64,000 nucleotides of DNA from Chitinophaga japonensis (GTDB taxonomy: Bacteria > Bacteroidota > Bacteroidia > Chitinophagales > Chitinophagaceae): assembly GCF_007830125.1 (NCBI RefSeq), contig NZ_VLLG01000003.1, positions 1,505,115-1,569,114 on the forward strand, in the 5' to 3' direction. This document shows, piece by piece, positions 17,906 through 27,255 of the stretch (position 1 is its first letter; the number at the start of each line of letters is the position of its first letter). The notes beneath the pieces are model-generated. The model was not told the origin of the DNA. It worked only from the letters and a program-made list of their open reading frames with translations, and ran no database searches. A program made the translations under genes and the position numbers.

Positions 17906-20900
17906 TTAAAACTTAACATTCGCACCAATATTCACGATCCGTTGCTGCGGGTAGAACTGCCCGGAGCTGCTGCTGCCTTCCGGGTCGTAATCTTTTACCT
18001 GCGTGATGGTGAACAGGTTGAACGCATTCACATATACGCGCAGCCCCGCGATTTTTATCCGGTTGAGCAGGTCCGCATTGATGGTATAGCCCAGCTCAAT
18101 GTTCTTGAGGCGGAGGAAGGAGGCATTGTTCAGCCAGAAGTTGTTCCTGTAAAGGCCGCCGTTAATGGAAGCGGATGCCCGGTTGTCCGCACGCGGGTAG
18201 GTGCCGTTGGGATTGGTGGGGCTCCAGCGGTTGTCGGCCCAACTGCTGTAGAAGTTGCCAACGGTGCCGGATTCCGGCAGCACGTACTGGCTTACACGGG
18301 TTTGCCCGGCCAGCACTGCGGAAAAATCAAAGCCTTTGTAATCCGCTCCCAGCACCACGCCATAGGTGATCTCCGGGATATTGCCGTACTTGGTGCGCAC
18401 CTGGTCATCAGCCGTGATCTGTTTGTCGCCATTGTAATCCTCGTAGATCAGGTCCCCTAACTGCGCCCCGGCCAGGTGCGGGTAGTTATCCAGGTCTTCC
18501 TGCGTTCTGAAAATGCCGATCACATTGTACAGCAGGTCCGTATTCAGCGGGCGCCCGGTTTGCCGCTGGTAGTCCAGCGCGCCGGCGGCTTCGTCAATGA
18601 AGATGATCTTGCTTTTGGCGTAGGTGAAGTTGCCGCTTACGCGGTAGTGCAGGCCGCCCGGGGTGGAATTGTCATAACCCAGGGTAGCTTCTATACCATT
18701 GCTGTTCACTTTCCCGATGTTCTCGGAGGGCACCAGCGGGTCGCTGCCGTTGGGATTCACAATACCGGATACCTGCGGTATGGAGGCATTCCGCTGGGTG
18801 AGGATGTTGGAGCGTTTTTGCTGGAAGTAAATAAACTCCAGTGAAAAATGCTGCAGGAACTGCGCGTTGATGCCCAGGTCCAGCTTTTTGGCGGTCTCCC
18901 AGGTGATGTTGGGATTGGCCAGTTTGGTGATGTCTATGCCCGGGTGAATATCTGTACCCACCACGTACTGGTTATAAAATGAATAGTTATCGAAGTACTG
19001 GAATAGTCCCACGTTGTCATTGCCCAGCGTACCATAGGAGCCGCGCAGCTTCAGGTCGTTGATGAAAGACACCGGTTTGAACCAGTCTTCCTGCGATACC
19101 CGCCAGCCGGCGGATACGGAAGGGAAAAAGCCGTACTGGTTACCCGGTGGGAAGGTGGAGGAGCCATCCACACGCGCCTGTGCTTCCAGCAGGTATTTTT
19201 CCCGGTAGTTATAAGCCAGCCGGCCGATGTAGCTTTTACGGGTAAAATTATAGCTCTTGCCCCCGTTGTTCTTGTCCGTAGCGGCAGATCCGCCCTGGGA
19301 TAGTTCCGGGGTTTGCGTGGAAGGGAAGTTCAGCCGGGAAGCGGCAAGGCTGTCCAGGGTGGTTTTGCTTTGCTCATAGGCCACAAAAGCATCCACATGA
19401 TGGTCGCCGAACTGCCGGTTGAAATTCAGCTTGATGTTGGAAGTGACCAGCGACTGGTTCAGTTGGTTCTGCGTGAGCGACGCCAGGCCGTTGGACCCGC
19501 CCACCACGGTCTGGTTGTAGGCATCCGCTGATGCGTTGTAGCTGTATACGATATACGGCTTGCTGAAGGATTTGCTGGAGCTCCAGGATTTATCCACGGA
19601 GAAGAAGCCGTCCAGGAAAAGCCCTTCCACGCCGGGAATATCATAAGCGCCTTTCAGGATGCCGTTGAACACCTGCGTGGGATTTTTATTGGTGCCGCCA
19701 ATGTCCGTTACCTGCATCACCGGGTTGTTGTTCTCAATACCGGTGGTAGGCAGCCCGTTCGGGTAGCGGGCCGCCACCGTAGGATACGCGCGGTAAATGG
19801 AACGGAAGATATCGCCGGCGCCGGTTTGCGGGAAAATGCGGTCTTCCTGCCTGCCGGACAGGTACAGCCCCACTTTCAGGCGTTTGGTCACATTGGCGTC
19901 TATATTGGACCGGAAATTATACTGGTTATACTGCGTAACGCCGTTCCGGTACAGGCCCTCCTGCCCGGTCATGCCCAGGGATACGTAGTACCGCACGTTC
20001 TCGCTGCCCCCGTTCACAGAAAGGCTGTGCTGGTGCTGCAGGGCCATGCTGCGCAAGGTTTCTTTCTGCCAGTCGGTATTGGGATAGTTCAGCGGGTCCG
20101 AGCCGTCCCGGAACTTTTGCACCTGCTCTTCGGTATAGAACTGGTTCAACCCGCCGGAGGGGTTGGTATAATATTGTATCTCGTTCATGAGGGTGGCATA
20201 GGTAGCCGCATCCGCCATTTTGGGCAGGCGGGTAGGGAAAGAGAAGCCCTGGTTAAAGCTGTAGCTGATGGCCGGCTTCCCGGTCTTGCCCCGCTTGGTG
20301 GTAATGAGTATCACCCCATTGGCGGCGCGGCTGCCGTATACGGCGGCGGAAGCGTCTTTCAGCACGGTCATGCTCTCTATATCGTTCGGGTCCAGCCTTT
20401 GCAGGCCGCCGATCTGCCCCGGCACACCGTCTACCACTACCAGCACATCGTTGTTGCCGGTGGTGGCCAGTCCTCTTATATATATATTGGACCCGTCGTA
20501 TCCCGGTTCCCCGGAGCGGTTGTTGGCTATGAGGCCCGAAAACCGTCCCGACAGGGAGTTGGATACGTTGGGCTGCGGGCTTTTCACAATGTCGGCGCCC
20601 TTCAGCACGGAAAGGGAGCCGGTGAGGGTAGCCTTTTTCTGGCTGCCGTAACCCACTACCACCACCTCGTTCACGTTCTGGCTCAGGGAGGCCATCGTAA
20701 TGGTGAGGGAGGAAAGGTCCTTCACCGGCACTTCCTGCGCAGTGTAGGAAAGGTGGCTGAATACCAGTGTATCCCCTACACTGGCCGACAGGCTGAATTG
20801 CCCGTTATTGTCGGTAGCGGCGCCCCGGTTGGTGTGCTTTACCCTTACGGCCACCCCGGGCACGGGGGCGCCTTCCGAGATCACCTTCCCCGTGATGGGC

Positions 20901-20965
20901 TGTTGCTGGGCATGGAGCAAAGCCGCGGGGAGGAATAAGATCATAAGTAACAGGAATTTTTTCAT
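17906..20965 (-). CDS. SusC/RagA TonB-dependent transporter
   Basis: This 1019-residue protein starts at ATG 20965, where the signal peptide MKKFLLLMILFLPAALLHAQ begins; an in-frame ATG at 21052 adds 29 residues without signal features. A carboxypeptidase-like domain (ITGKVISEGAPVPGVAVRV) comes first. The canonical EVVVVGYGSQKKATLTGS segment, a plug (IYIRGLATTGNNDVLVVVDG, DASAAVYGSRAANGVILITT) and a barrel ending RIVNIGANVKF follow. There is no STN domain, consistent with control by the hybrid two-component protein upstream rather than by sigma/FecR. It should import oligosaccharides into the periplasm with the SusD protein encoded next. Confidence 0.95.
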   Translation of the reverse strand: MKKFLLLMILFLPAALLHAQQQPITGKVISEGAPVPGVAVRVKHTNRGAATDNNGQFSLSASVGDTLVFSHLSYTAQEVPVKDLSSLTITMASLSQNVNEVVVVGYGSQKKATLTGSLSVLKGADIVKSPQPNVSNSLSGRFSGLIANNRSGEPGYDGSNIYIRGLATTGNNDVLVVVDGVPGQIGGLQRLDPNDIESMTVLKDASAAVYGSRAANGVILITTKRGKTGKPAISYSFNQGFSFPTRLPKMADAATYATLMNEIQYYTNPSGGLNQFYTEEQVQKFRDGSDPLNYPNTDWQKETLRSMALQHQHSLSVNGGSENVRYYVSLGMTGQEGLYRNGVTQYNQYNFRSNIDANVTKRLKVGLYLSGRQEDRIFPQTGAGDIFRSIYRAYPTVAARYPNGLPTTGIENNNPVMQVTDIGGTNKNPTQVFNGILKGAYDIPGVEGLFLDGFFSVDKSWSSSKSFSKPYIVYSYNASADAYNQTVVGGSNGLASLTQNQLNQSLVTSNIKLNFNRQFGDHHVDAFVAYEQSKTTLDSLAASRLNFPSTQTPELSQGGSAATDKNNGGKSYNFTRKSYIGRLAYNYREKYLLEAQARVDGSSTFPPGNQYGFFPSVSAGWRVSQEDWFKPVSFINDLKLRGSYGTLGNDNVGLFQYFDNYSFYNQYVVGTDIHPGIDITKLANPNITWETAKKLDLGINAQFLQHFSLEFIYFQQKRSNILTQRNASIPQVSGIVNPNGSDPLVPSENIGKVNSNGIEATLGYDNSTPGGLHYRVSGNFTYAKSKIIFIDEAAGALDYQRQTGRPLNTDLLYNVIGIFRTQEDLDNYPHLAGAQLGDLIYEDYNGDKQITADDQVRTKYGNIPEITYGVVLGADYKGFDFSAVLAGQTRVSQYVLPESGTVGNFYSSWADNRWSPTNPNGTYPRADNRASASINGGLYRNNFWLNNASFLRLKNIELGYTINADLLNRIKIAGLRVYVNAFNLFTITQVKDYDPEGSSSSGQFYPQQRIVNIGANVKF

Positions 20966-21092
20966 ACGTGGATGTTTGGTGTTTATAAAAGTCCCCAGGA
21001 GCACCCTGCCGGAGGCCTCCGGTGGGCGAAAATGCACGTTGCTCAGTTTCATAACGAGAATGTTTGATTAAATAAATAGCTCAAGTTGGTTC

Positions 21093-21125
21093 AGACCTGG
21101 CAGGTTTTTAAAACCTGCCAGGTCT
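21093..21125. repeat. 33-bp palindrome upstream of susC
   Basis: AGACCTGGCAGGTTTT (21093-21108) is perfectly complementary to 21110-21125 around one central base. It lies about 130 bp before the susC start. It could be a regulator binding site, a cruciform/hairpin or a member of a dispersed repeat family. The core ACCTGGCAGGT recurs at 25565-25575. Confidence 0.9.
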
Positions 21126-21180
21126 TTTCAGTTTTTTGTGAAGTTTTTATTGTTCACTGCCCCTTTCAGGAGGTGGTGTT

Positions 21181-21395
21181 ACAGGAAATTGCCGTTCCCT
21201 GACAGCAATTTGCTCCTGTACAACCCCATTGAGGAGGTTCAGAACAGGAAATTGCTGTTGCCTAACAGCAATTTGCTCCTGTATATCCCCATTGAGGAGT
21301 TTCAGAACAGGAAATTGCTGTTGCCTGAGAGCAAATTGCTGTTGTACAACCCCGTTGCCGGGGTTCGGAACAGCAAATGGCTGTTAAAGAACTGT
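21181..21395. repeat. 63-bp tandem repeats, each containing a hairpin
   Basis: Copies start at 21181, 21244, 21307 and 21370 (the last partial), an exact 63-bp period. Each copy contains an inverted repeat (ACAGGAAATTGCTGTT against AACAGCAATTTGCTCCTGT), so three tandem stem-loops can form. The period is a multiple of three, and a plus-strand open frame (21138-21398) would read 21-residue repeats NRKLLLPxSxLLLYxPxxxx. I regard the DNA/RNA structure as more likely than a protein. Confidence 0.9.
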
Positions 21396-21407
21396 TAATG
21401 CGCAAAA

Positions 21408-21428
21408 TACCCCTGCAAAAAGGGGGTA
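21408..21428 (-). terminator. Weak terminator-like hairpin after the hybrid regulator gene
   Basis: TACCCC (21408-21413) pairs with GGGGTA (21423-21428); on the minus strand it is followed by TTTTGCG. It lies 36 bp past the stop of the hybrid regulator gene and may reduce read-through into susC. Confidence 0.4.
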
Positions 21429-21463
21429 GAGAGGGGGTAAATCATTTAAAAAGGGGGGTAAAA

Positions 21464-24400
21464 TCAGATTTTTATCACGTTCAGGTCCCCGTTGAAGGAG
21501 TGGCGGTACTTCTTTATATATTCGGAAGGGTTCATGCCAAACAATTTGCAGAACTGCTCCCGGAAGTACTTGATGTCATTGATCCCCACCTGCTGGGCGG
21601 CCTGGTTAATGGTGTAATGCTCCCGCAGCATGAGCACCGCCGCTTTCCGGAGCCGGATGGAGCGGATGAAGGCATTCACGGTTTGCCCGGAAATGGATTT
21701 TACCTTTTTATACAGGCTGGAATGGCTCATGCCAATGGCCAGGGCAAATGTTTTGATGGAAAAGTCCTCGTTCCCCAGGTTGGTTTCCACGATCCGGATG
21801 CAGCGGTCCAGGAAATCGCGGTACTCCGCCGGTACTTTAATGCTGGTATGCTTCAGGGTGATCTGGTCCAGGAAATACTGCCGCAGCAGGTAGCGGTTCT
21901 TCAGGATATTATCCACCTTGGCCAGCAGCAGCTCCTTTTCAAAGGGCTTGGTGATGTAATCGTCCGCCCCTTCGGCCAGTCCTTTTATCTGGGTGTCTGC
22001 AGACGAGGCGGAGGTCAGGAGGATCACGGGGATATGACTAAGGCTGTCGGTCTGCTTGATCCGTGCGCACAGCTCCACGCCGTCCATGCCTTCCATCTGG
22101 ATGTCGCTGATCACCAGGTCCGGCAGGTGCTTTTGCACCAGCGCAAAGCCGTCCCGGGCATTGTCCGCTTCATACAGGATGAACTGGGCGGCAAAAAGCT
22201 GCTGCAGGTATTCCCTGATCTCGGCGTTATCGTCTATAAGCAGGATGGACCTTTTTTCCGTGAGCAGCTCCGGTGCGGCGACCGGCGGGTCTGGCAGCGC
22301 TTTTTTTCCCTTTTGCGGGGCAATGGCGGCGCCCTCGGCCAACTCCTCCAGTATGCCGGACCTGCCGGCGGGGCCGGGGGCCAGGTGGGCGCCGGGCAGG
22401 TGCGCCTTCCCCTTTTGCAGCCGGATGAGGAAGGTGGTGCCTTCGTTGGCGCCGCTCCGGTAGGCAATGCTGCCCTGGTGGCTTTCTATGAAATGTTTCA
22501 CCAGGTACAGCCCGATGCCGAACCCGGTCTTTTTATGCTCCTGCGCGTTGGCGCGCCGGAATTTCTCGAATACCCGGTCGCCCATTCCCTCCGGGATGCC
22601 GCAACCGCTGTCGGAAATGCAGATGTTGACGGAAGCGCCGGTCTCCTGCAGGGCAAACAGGATGGCGCCACCATCCGGCGTAAACTTGAAGGCGTTGGAC
22701 AGGAGGTTGAAAAGGGCTATTTCCAGTTTCTCATGATCGGCATACAAGGTCACCTGTTCGCTGCCGGCGCTGAAGCGGTAGGTGATGTTCCGGGCCCTGG
22801 CCTGCTGGGAAAAGCAGAGGTATACCTCCCGGCACAGCTCTACCAGGTTAAGGGCGGTTACCTGTAGCCGGTCCCCTTCCGTGTCCGCCTTGCGGAACAG
22901 CAGCAACTGGTCCACGAGGCTCAGCAGGCGGCGGGCGTTGCGGTACACTACGTTCAGCTCTTTTTCGCTGCCATCCGCCTCGCGGTTTTGGAGCCGCTCT
23001 TTCAGGGGATTGATGATCAGGGTGAGCGGGGTCCTGAACTCGTGGGAGATGTTGGTAAAGAAGGTAAGCCGGCGCTCGTTCAGCTCTTTTTCCTTTTCAT
23101 TTTCCAGGTGGGCCAGCTTTATTTCATACTTCAGGCGCTCCTGCCGGGCCTTGTAGCTGATGTAAAAATAGATGCCGGCGGCTGCGCAGGCGGTGTACAG
23201 CAGCCAGGCCCACCAGGCCCGGTACCAGGGGGGCAGCACGGTGATGCGCAGGGCCCGTACCTCCGGTCCCCACGTTCCCCCGGCATTGGCCGCCTTTATT
23301 TTGAAGGTGTAGCTGCCTTCCTGCAAGCGGGTGTAATTGGCGTTGCGCAGCTCTCCTACATAGTTCCAGTCCTTATCCCAGCCTTCCAGGTAATAGGCGT
23401 AGCTGATCTTGTCCGGGGAGCTGTATTCCAGCGCCACGAAATCGAGGGACAGCACCGCTTCATTATAGGGTATCCGTACATATTGCGTGTCTGGCCTTAT
23501 CGGGGCATTGTTGATCTTCAGGCCGGTGAGCAGCACGGGCGGTACTTCCTCCCGTTCGTACAGGCTGTCCGGGTAGAAGATGTTGAACCCCTTGATGCCG
23601 CCGAACATCAGCTCCCCGGAGCGCAGCTTCAGGGCTGCGTTGTAGGCAAACTGGTTGCTCTGCAGACCGTCTGACTGGCTGAAGTTCCGGAACGACGGCC
23701 CGGCAGGGTCAAACCGGGACAGGCCATTGTAGGTGCTGAGCCACAGTCGCCCCTTGTCATCTTCCAGTATGCGGAGGATGGTATTGCTGGGCAGCCCGTC
23801 CGTGTCGGTAAAGCGGGTGGCGGCGCCGGTTTCCGTATTGAACAGCAGCAGGCCGCCGCCGTCCGTGCCCACCCAGAGCCGGCCCTGCCGGTCCTCGTGT
23901 ATGGAGCGGACGGTATAGCCGATATCGAAAAACCGGTGCTGTTTGTATTGCCGGTCTATTTGTATCAGCGCATGGTAGTTGCCGCCCCAGAGGCGCCCCC
24001 GGCTGTCTTCCGCCAGGCACTGGACATTGGCTATCGCGTTGTCAAACAGCTCGAAGCGGCCGGCGGCGCGGTTAAAGGTGTACAGGGTGCCATTGTTGGT
24101 GGTGCTGGCCCAGAGGGTGCGCGCCGCATCTTCATATACCAGCCATACGTTGTTTTCCGTTGCGCCCGTGTAGGGATTAAAACAGGGGAAGCGCTCAAAG
24201 GCGCCGCCGGCTTTGTGAAAGCGGTTTACGCCGCCAAACCAGGTGGAGAGCCAGATGTCGCCCTGTGCATCGCAGAGGATACTGGTAATGAAATTACTGC
24301 TCAGGGAGCCCGGAACCTTGCGGTTACGGGTGTAACGGGTATAGGTGTTCTGCTCCCGGTTCCAGTATTTCAACCCGCCACCGTCTGTACCGACCCATAT

Positions 24401-25510
24401 GTTCCCGGTCTTGTCTTCGCAAAAGGAGAAAATGAAATTGTTGATGGAGCCGAAAATGCTGTCGTCATGAAAAGCATGCAGCTCAAAAGGTTGGGGGCGC
24501 GGATCAATGATATTGATGCCGCCGCGCAGGGTGCCGATCCATTTGCGGCCTTCCCGGTCTTCGTACAGGGAGTAAACAGCGTTGCTGCTGAGCTGCTGCC
24601 GGCTGCCGGGGGCGGGGAAGGGGCTGGCCTTTTCCCTGCCGGGATACAGCACCAGCAGGCCGTTGCCGTCGGAGCCTATCCAGAGCGCGCCCTGGCGGTC
24701 TATGCACAGGGCCACCACGTTGCAGTGCTCCGGCATGTAATCGGGGGAGAAGGTGTTGCTGCGCGGGTCGTACCTGAAAAGCCCCTCGTCTGTGCCCAGC
24801 CAGAGCTGGCCGCCGGCGCCCGCTTTCAGGCAGTTCACCTTGCCGGGCGTGCCGTTCAGGATGCGCAGCGTTTTGGCGGCGGCGTCATACCAGCAGAGGC
24901 CCCGGCCCTGTACGGCCACCCAGGCGCTGCGCCCGTCTGCCGCCAGGTCGATTCCCGTTACTTCATAATCCGTTGATGCCCGGCCGCCCTCCTGCAGGGG
25001 GATCTGCCGGCCCGTGTGGATGTTGCCTTCAAACAGCAGCAGGCCGCTGTTTTCCGTGCCGATCAGCACCATGCCGTCCCGGCCGGCTTTAATAACATGG
25101 ATGTTGCCGCTCACGGGCCGGCTGGCGGTGCTGCCGGCCGGCATGTACCTGGCGGCGGAGAACCGTTCCGTTGCCGGGTCAAACACGCTGGCGCCCTTGC
25201 GGCCGCCTATCCACAGCCGGTGCTGCCCGTCGCCTTCAATGGTATATATACCATTGTCCACCAGGGAAGTGCTGTCGCCCACCCGGTTGCGGTACACCTT
25301 GAAGCGGTAGCCGTCATAGCGGTTCAGGCCATCGTAGGTGCCGAACCACATAAAGCCTTTGCGATCCTGGTAAATATTGATCACTGCATTATTGGACAGG
25401 CCATTCTCTATGCCCAGGTACCTGACGGGATGGTCTGCGGCGGGCAGACGGTTCATCATTAAAGTGACGGACAGCAGCAAAAGCAGCATCCTGTTTCTCC
25501 ACAGCTCCAT
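21464..25510 (-). CDS. Hybrid two-component system regulator (HTCS)
   Basis: This 1348-residue one-protein signalling system has a signal peptide (1-25). A periplasmic two-bladed propeller sensor made of Reg_prop repeats (about 30-670, repeated GxLWIGTxxGLxRYD) and a Y_Y_Y domain (about 690-760) follow. One transmembrane helix (about 766-786) leads to a histidine kinase with phosphoacceptor His823 in NISHEFRTPL. An ATPase domain (about 925-1035, FKFTPDGG, SDSGCGIPEG, GFGIGLYLVKH), a receiver domain with Asp1136 (LVISDIQMEGMDG) and a C-terminal AraC-type DNA-binding domain (about 1240-1340, FREQFCKLFGMNPSEYIKKYR) complete it. HTCS proteins sense oligosaccharides in the periplasm and activate the adjacent utilisation locus. 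Here the target should be the SusC-SusD-GH30 genes downstream on the same strand. Confidence 0.96.
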   Translation of the reverse strand: MELWRNRMLLLLLSVTLMMNRLPAADHPVRYLGIENGLSNNAVINIYQDRKGFMWFGTYDGLNRYDGYRFKVYRNRVGDSTSLVDNGIYTIEGDGQHRLWIGGRKGASVFDPATERFSAARYMPAGSTASRPVSGNIHVIKAGRDGMVLIGTENSGLLLFEGNIHTGRQIPLQEGGRASTDYEVTGIDLAADGRSAWVAVQGRGLCWYDAAAKTLRILNGTPGKVNCLKAGAGGQLWLGTDEGLFRYDPRSNTFSPDYMPEHCNVVALCIDRQGALWIGSDGNGLLVLYPGREKASPFPAPGSRQQLSSNAVYSLYEDREGRKWIGTLRGGINIIDPRPQPFELHAFHDDSIFGSINNFIFSFCEDKTGNIWVGTDGGGLKYWNREQNTYTRYTRNRKVPGSLSSNFITSILCDAQGDIWLSTWFGGVNRFHKAGGAFERFPCFNPYTGATENNVWLVYEDAARTLWASTTNNGTLYTFNRAAGRFELFDNAIANVQCLAEDSRGRLWGGNYHALIQIDRQYKQHRFFDIGYTVRSIHEDRQGRLWVGTDGGGLLLFNTETGAATRFTDTDGLPSNTILRILEDDKGRLWLSTYNGLSRFDPAGPSFRNFSQSDGLQSNQFAYNAALKLRSGELMFGGIKGFNIFYPDSLYEREEVPPVLLTGLKINNAPIRPDTQYVRIPYNEAVLSLDFVALEYSSPDKISYAYYLEGWDKDWNYVGELRNANYTRLQEGSYTFKIKAANAGGTWGPEVRALRITVLPPWYRAWWAWLLYTACAAAGIYFYISYKARQERLKYEIKLAHLENEKEKELNERRLTFFTNISHEFRTPLTLIINPLKERLQNREADGSEKELNVVYRNARRLLSLVDQLLLFRKADTEGDRLQVTALNLVELCREVYLCFSQQARARNITYRFSAGSEQVTLYADHEKLEIALFNLLSNAFKFTPDGGAILFALQETGASVNICISDSGCGIPEGMGDRVFEKFRRANAQEHKKTGFGIGLYLVKHFIESHQGSIAYRSGANEGTTFLIRLQKGKAHLPGAHLAPGPAGRSGILEELAEGAAIAPQKGKKALPDPPVAAPELLTEKRSILLIDDNAEIREYLQQLFAAQFILYEADNARDGFALVQKHLPDLVISDIQMEGMDGVELCARIKQTDSLSHIPVILLTSASSADTQIKGLAEGADDYITKPFEKELLLAKVDNILKNRYLLRQYFLDQITLKHTSIKVPAEYRDFLDRCIRIVETNLGNEDFSIKTFALAIGMSHSSLYKKVKSISGQTVNAFIRSIRLRKAAVLMLREHYTINQAAQQVGINDIKYFREQFCKLFGMNPSEYIKKYRHSFNGDLNVIKI

Positions 25511-25563
25511 ACAACCGGTTTAAACGGCATAAAACTATAAATTTTTATTTCTCTACCTTTAAA

Positions 25564-25576
25564 TACCTGGCAGGTA
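25564..25576. repeat. Short palindrome with ACCTGGCAGGT core
   Basis: TACCTG and CAGGTA flank one G, 15 bp before the methyltransferase start and in the divergent gap with the HTCS gene. It shares its 11-bp core with the 33-bp palindrome at 21093-21125, on the other side of the HTCS gene. Confidence 0.6.
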
Positions 25577-25591
25577 TACAAACATGCGCAC

Positions 25592-26350
25592 ATGAAAAAC
25601 ACCGAACGTTTCAGCAACCGGGTTGAAAACTATATCAGGTACCGCCCGCACTACCCGCACGCTATTATTCCCGCACTGGAGGAACAAACGGGGCTTACTC
25701 CCAATACCGTGGTGGCGGATATCGGGGCCGGCACCGGCATCTCTTCGTTGCCCTTCCTGGAAAACGGGAACCAGGTGCTGGGGGTGGAACCGAATAAGGA
25801 AATGCGGGAGGCGGCGGAAAAGGCGCTGCAGCGGTACGCCAATTTCACAGCGGTAGCGGGCAGCGCGGAGCATACCATGCTGCCGGACGCCTGCGCAGAC
25901 CTGGTAGTGGCGGGACAGGCCTTTCACTGGTTCAACCAGGAGGCGGCCAGAACGGAGTTCCGGCGCATTGCCCGCGGCCATGGCTGGGTGGCGCTGATCT
26001 GGAACGAGCGGGAAACCGGGACGGGCTTTGAAAAGGACTATGAGCAATTGCTGGAACGCTATGCCGTTGATTACAAAACCACCCACCACCGGAACGTCAG
26101 CATGAAGCAGATCGCCGCGTTCTTTGCGCCGGCGCCCTGCCGGGAACAGTCCTTTCCCAATGCACAGTTGTTTGATCTCCATGGGCTGAAAGGCCGGCTG
26201 CTTTCCTCTTCCTATGCGCCCGATGCGGCGCATCCTGCCTACGCGGCCATGATGCGGGAACTGGAAGAAATATTCTACCGGCACCAGCAGCAGAACATGG
26301 TGAAATTCCATTACACCACGAAACTGTACACCGGGCAGTTGTTGCCCTGA
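25592..26350 (+). CDS. Class I SAM-dependent methyltransferase
   Basis: This 252-residue cytoplasmic protein has the Rossmann motif I VADIGAGTGISS (about residues 44-55), an acidic residue at the end of strand 2 (LGVEPNKEMRE) and the motif LVVAGQAFHWF that is typical of Methyltransf_11/25-type small-molecule methyltransferases. The substrate is not predictable. It is divergent from the HTCS gene (81-bp gap) and converges on the universal stress protein gene (15-bp gap), so it is a single-gene unit and probably not part of the neighbouring locus. Confidence 0.88.
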   Translation: MKNTERFSNRVENYIRYRPHYPHAIIPALEEQTGLTPNTVVADIGAGTGISSLPFLENGNQVLGVEPNKEMREAAEKALQRYANFTAVAGSAEHTMLPDACADLVVAGQAFHWFNQEAARTEFRRIARGHGWVALIWNERETGTGFEKDYEQLLERYAVDYKTTHHRNVSMKQIAAFFAPAPCREQSFPNAQLFDLHGLKGRLLSSSYAPDAAHPAYAAMMRELEEIFYRHQQQNMVKFHYTTKLYTGQLLP

Positions 26351-26365
26351 TGCTTGGGACTATGG

Positions 26366-27250
26366 TTACGCGCTGCCCACCATCAGCAGGCACACGCTGG
26401 TTTCCCGCTGCACCATTTCATTGGCCACGCTGCCCATGAACAGGTTGGTGAGCGAGGTAGCGCCTTTTACGCCCATAATGACCATGTCGGCGCTGATGCC
26501 GCCGGCATATTCCAGCAGGGCGGTGGCGATGCTCTTTTCATGTACGGATATGATCTGCAGCGGCGGGTACCCGGGGAAATGCGCCGCCCATTTTTTACGC
26601 CGGGCGGCTTCATCCTGTTTCAGGGAGTCTGCGATCTCCCCGTCGGAGAGCAGCGGGAAAAAATGATAGCTCATTTTGGATACATATACGGGATGGAAGC
26701 GCAGCGCGCCTTCCGGCGGCGGGAAGGCTTCCATGGCGCGGCCCCATTGCAGGATCACCGGGGTGTATTTTGAGAAATCGATGGCCTGCACCACCTGCAA
26801 AGGCCGGCCCCTGAAGGTTTCCGGCACCAGCAGCACCGCTGCCGGCAGCATGCGCAGCAGTTTCTGGTTCAGGCCCCCGCTGCCTTCCAGGTATTGCTTG
26901 TTGCCCAGTATCACCAGGCCGGCTTCCTTTCTTTTCACTTCCCGGGTAAAGGCCAGCTCAGAAAATTCGTCTACCGTTACCATCACCTTGTACGGGCAGG
27001 CCGGTGCGTGTATAGCGGTGATCTGCTCCTGCAGCTTCTGTTCCAGCGTCTGCGTGATCTGTGCCAGGCGCGCAGGCGTTTTCAGCTCCGGGGGCAACTG
27101 TCCCAGCTTGATGTTGTGCAGGAAGGTGATGTGCGCAGGCGGCAGCCACTGCTCCAGCAGGCCGGTGTAGCGGATCAGCGCCTGGTCCATTTCAGACAGG
27201 TCCAGTCCTACCAGTACGTGCTGCCTCCGGTGAATATGCGTAGCGGACAT
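26366..27250 (-). CDS. Universal stress protein with two Usp domains
   Basis: This 294-residue protein has two UspA-type domains. The first (about 10-145) starts HVLVGLDLSEMDQ and lacks a clear nucleotide motif. The second (about 150-292) starts VVQAIDFSKYT and ends with MGVKGATSLTNLFMGSVANE, which fits the ATP-binding pattern G-x2-G-x9-G-S. Tandem Usp proteins act in stress adaptation, often modulating a partner transporter. The gene starts 5 bp after the BCCT transporter gene, so coexpression is nearly certain and the transporter is the obvious candidate partner. Confidence 0.93.
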   Translation of the reverse strand: MSATHIHRRQHVLVGLDLSEMDQALIRYTGLLEQWLPPAHITFLHNIKLGQLPPELKTPARLAQITQTLEQKLQEQITAIHAPACPYKVMVTVDEFSELAFTREVKRKEAGLVILGNKQYLEGSGGLNQKLLRMLPAAVLLVPETFRGRPLQVVQAIDFSKYTPVILQWGRAMEAFPPPEGALRFHPVYVSKMSYHFFPLLSDGEIADSLKQDEAARRKKWAAHFPGYPPLQIISVHEKSIATALLEYAGGISADMVIMGVKGATSLTNLFMGSVANEMVQRETSVCLLMVGSA

Positions 27251-27255
27251 GTTAA

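Larger units (their letters stand above)
20966..21463. other. 498-bp structured intergenic region between hybrid regulator and susC
   Basis: This gap separates the stop of the hybrid regulator gene from the susC start (both minus). Going toward susC it holds a terminator-like hairpin, G-rich direct repeats (GGGGGTA type, 21422-21462), a 63-bp tandem repeat array (21181-21395) and a 33-bp palindrome (21093-21125). The susC promoter should lie toward the low-coordinate end, but I could not pick a convincing -7 element. Confidence 0.8.

Noticed and set aside
20966..21052. 29-residue extension of the GH30-locus SusC
   Set aside because: The normal signal peptide begins at 20965 and the extension has no export features, though translation from 21052 cannot be excluded.
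21138..21398. 86-residue protein of 21-residue repeats on the plus strand
   Set aside because: The frame arises from the 63-bp DNA repeat. It has no recognisable domain or start signal, and the hairpin structure explains the sequence better. Kept only as a remote possibility.
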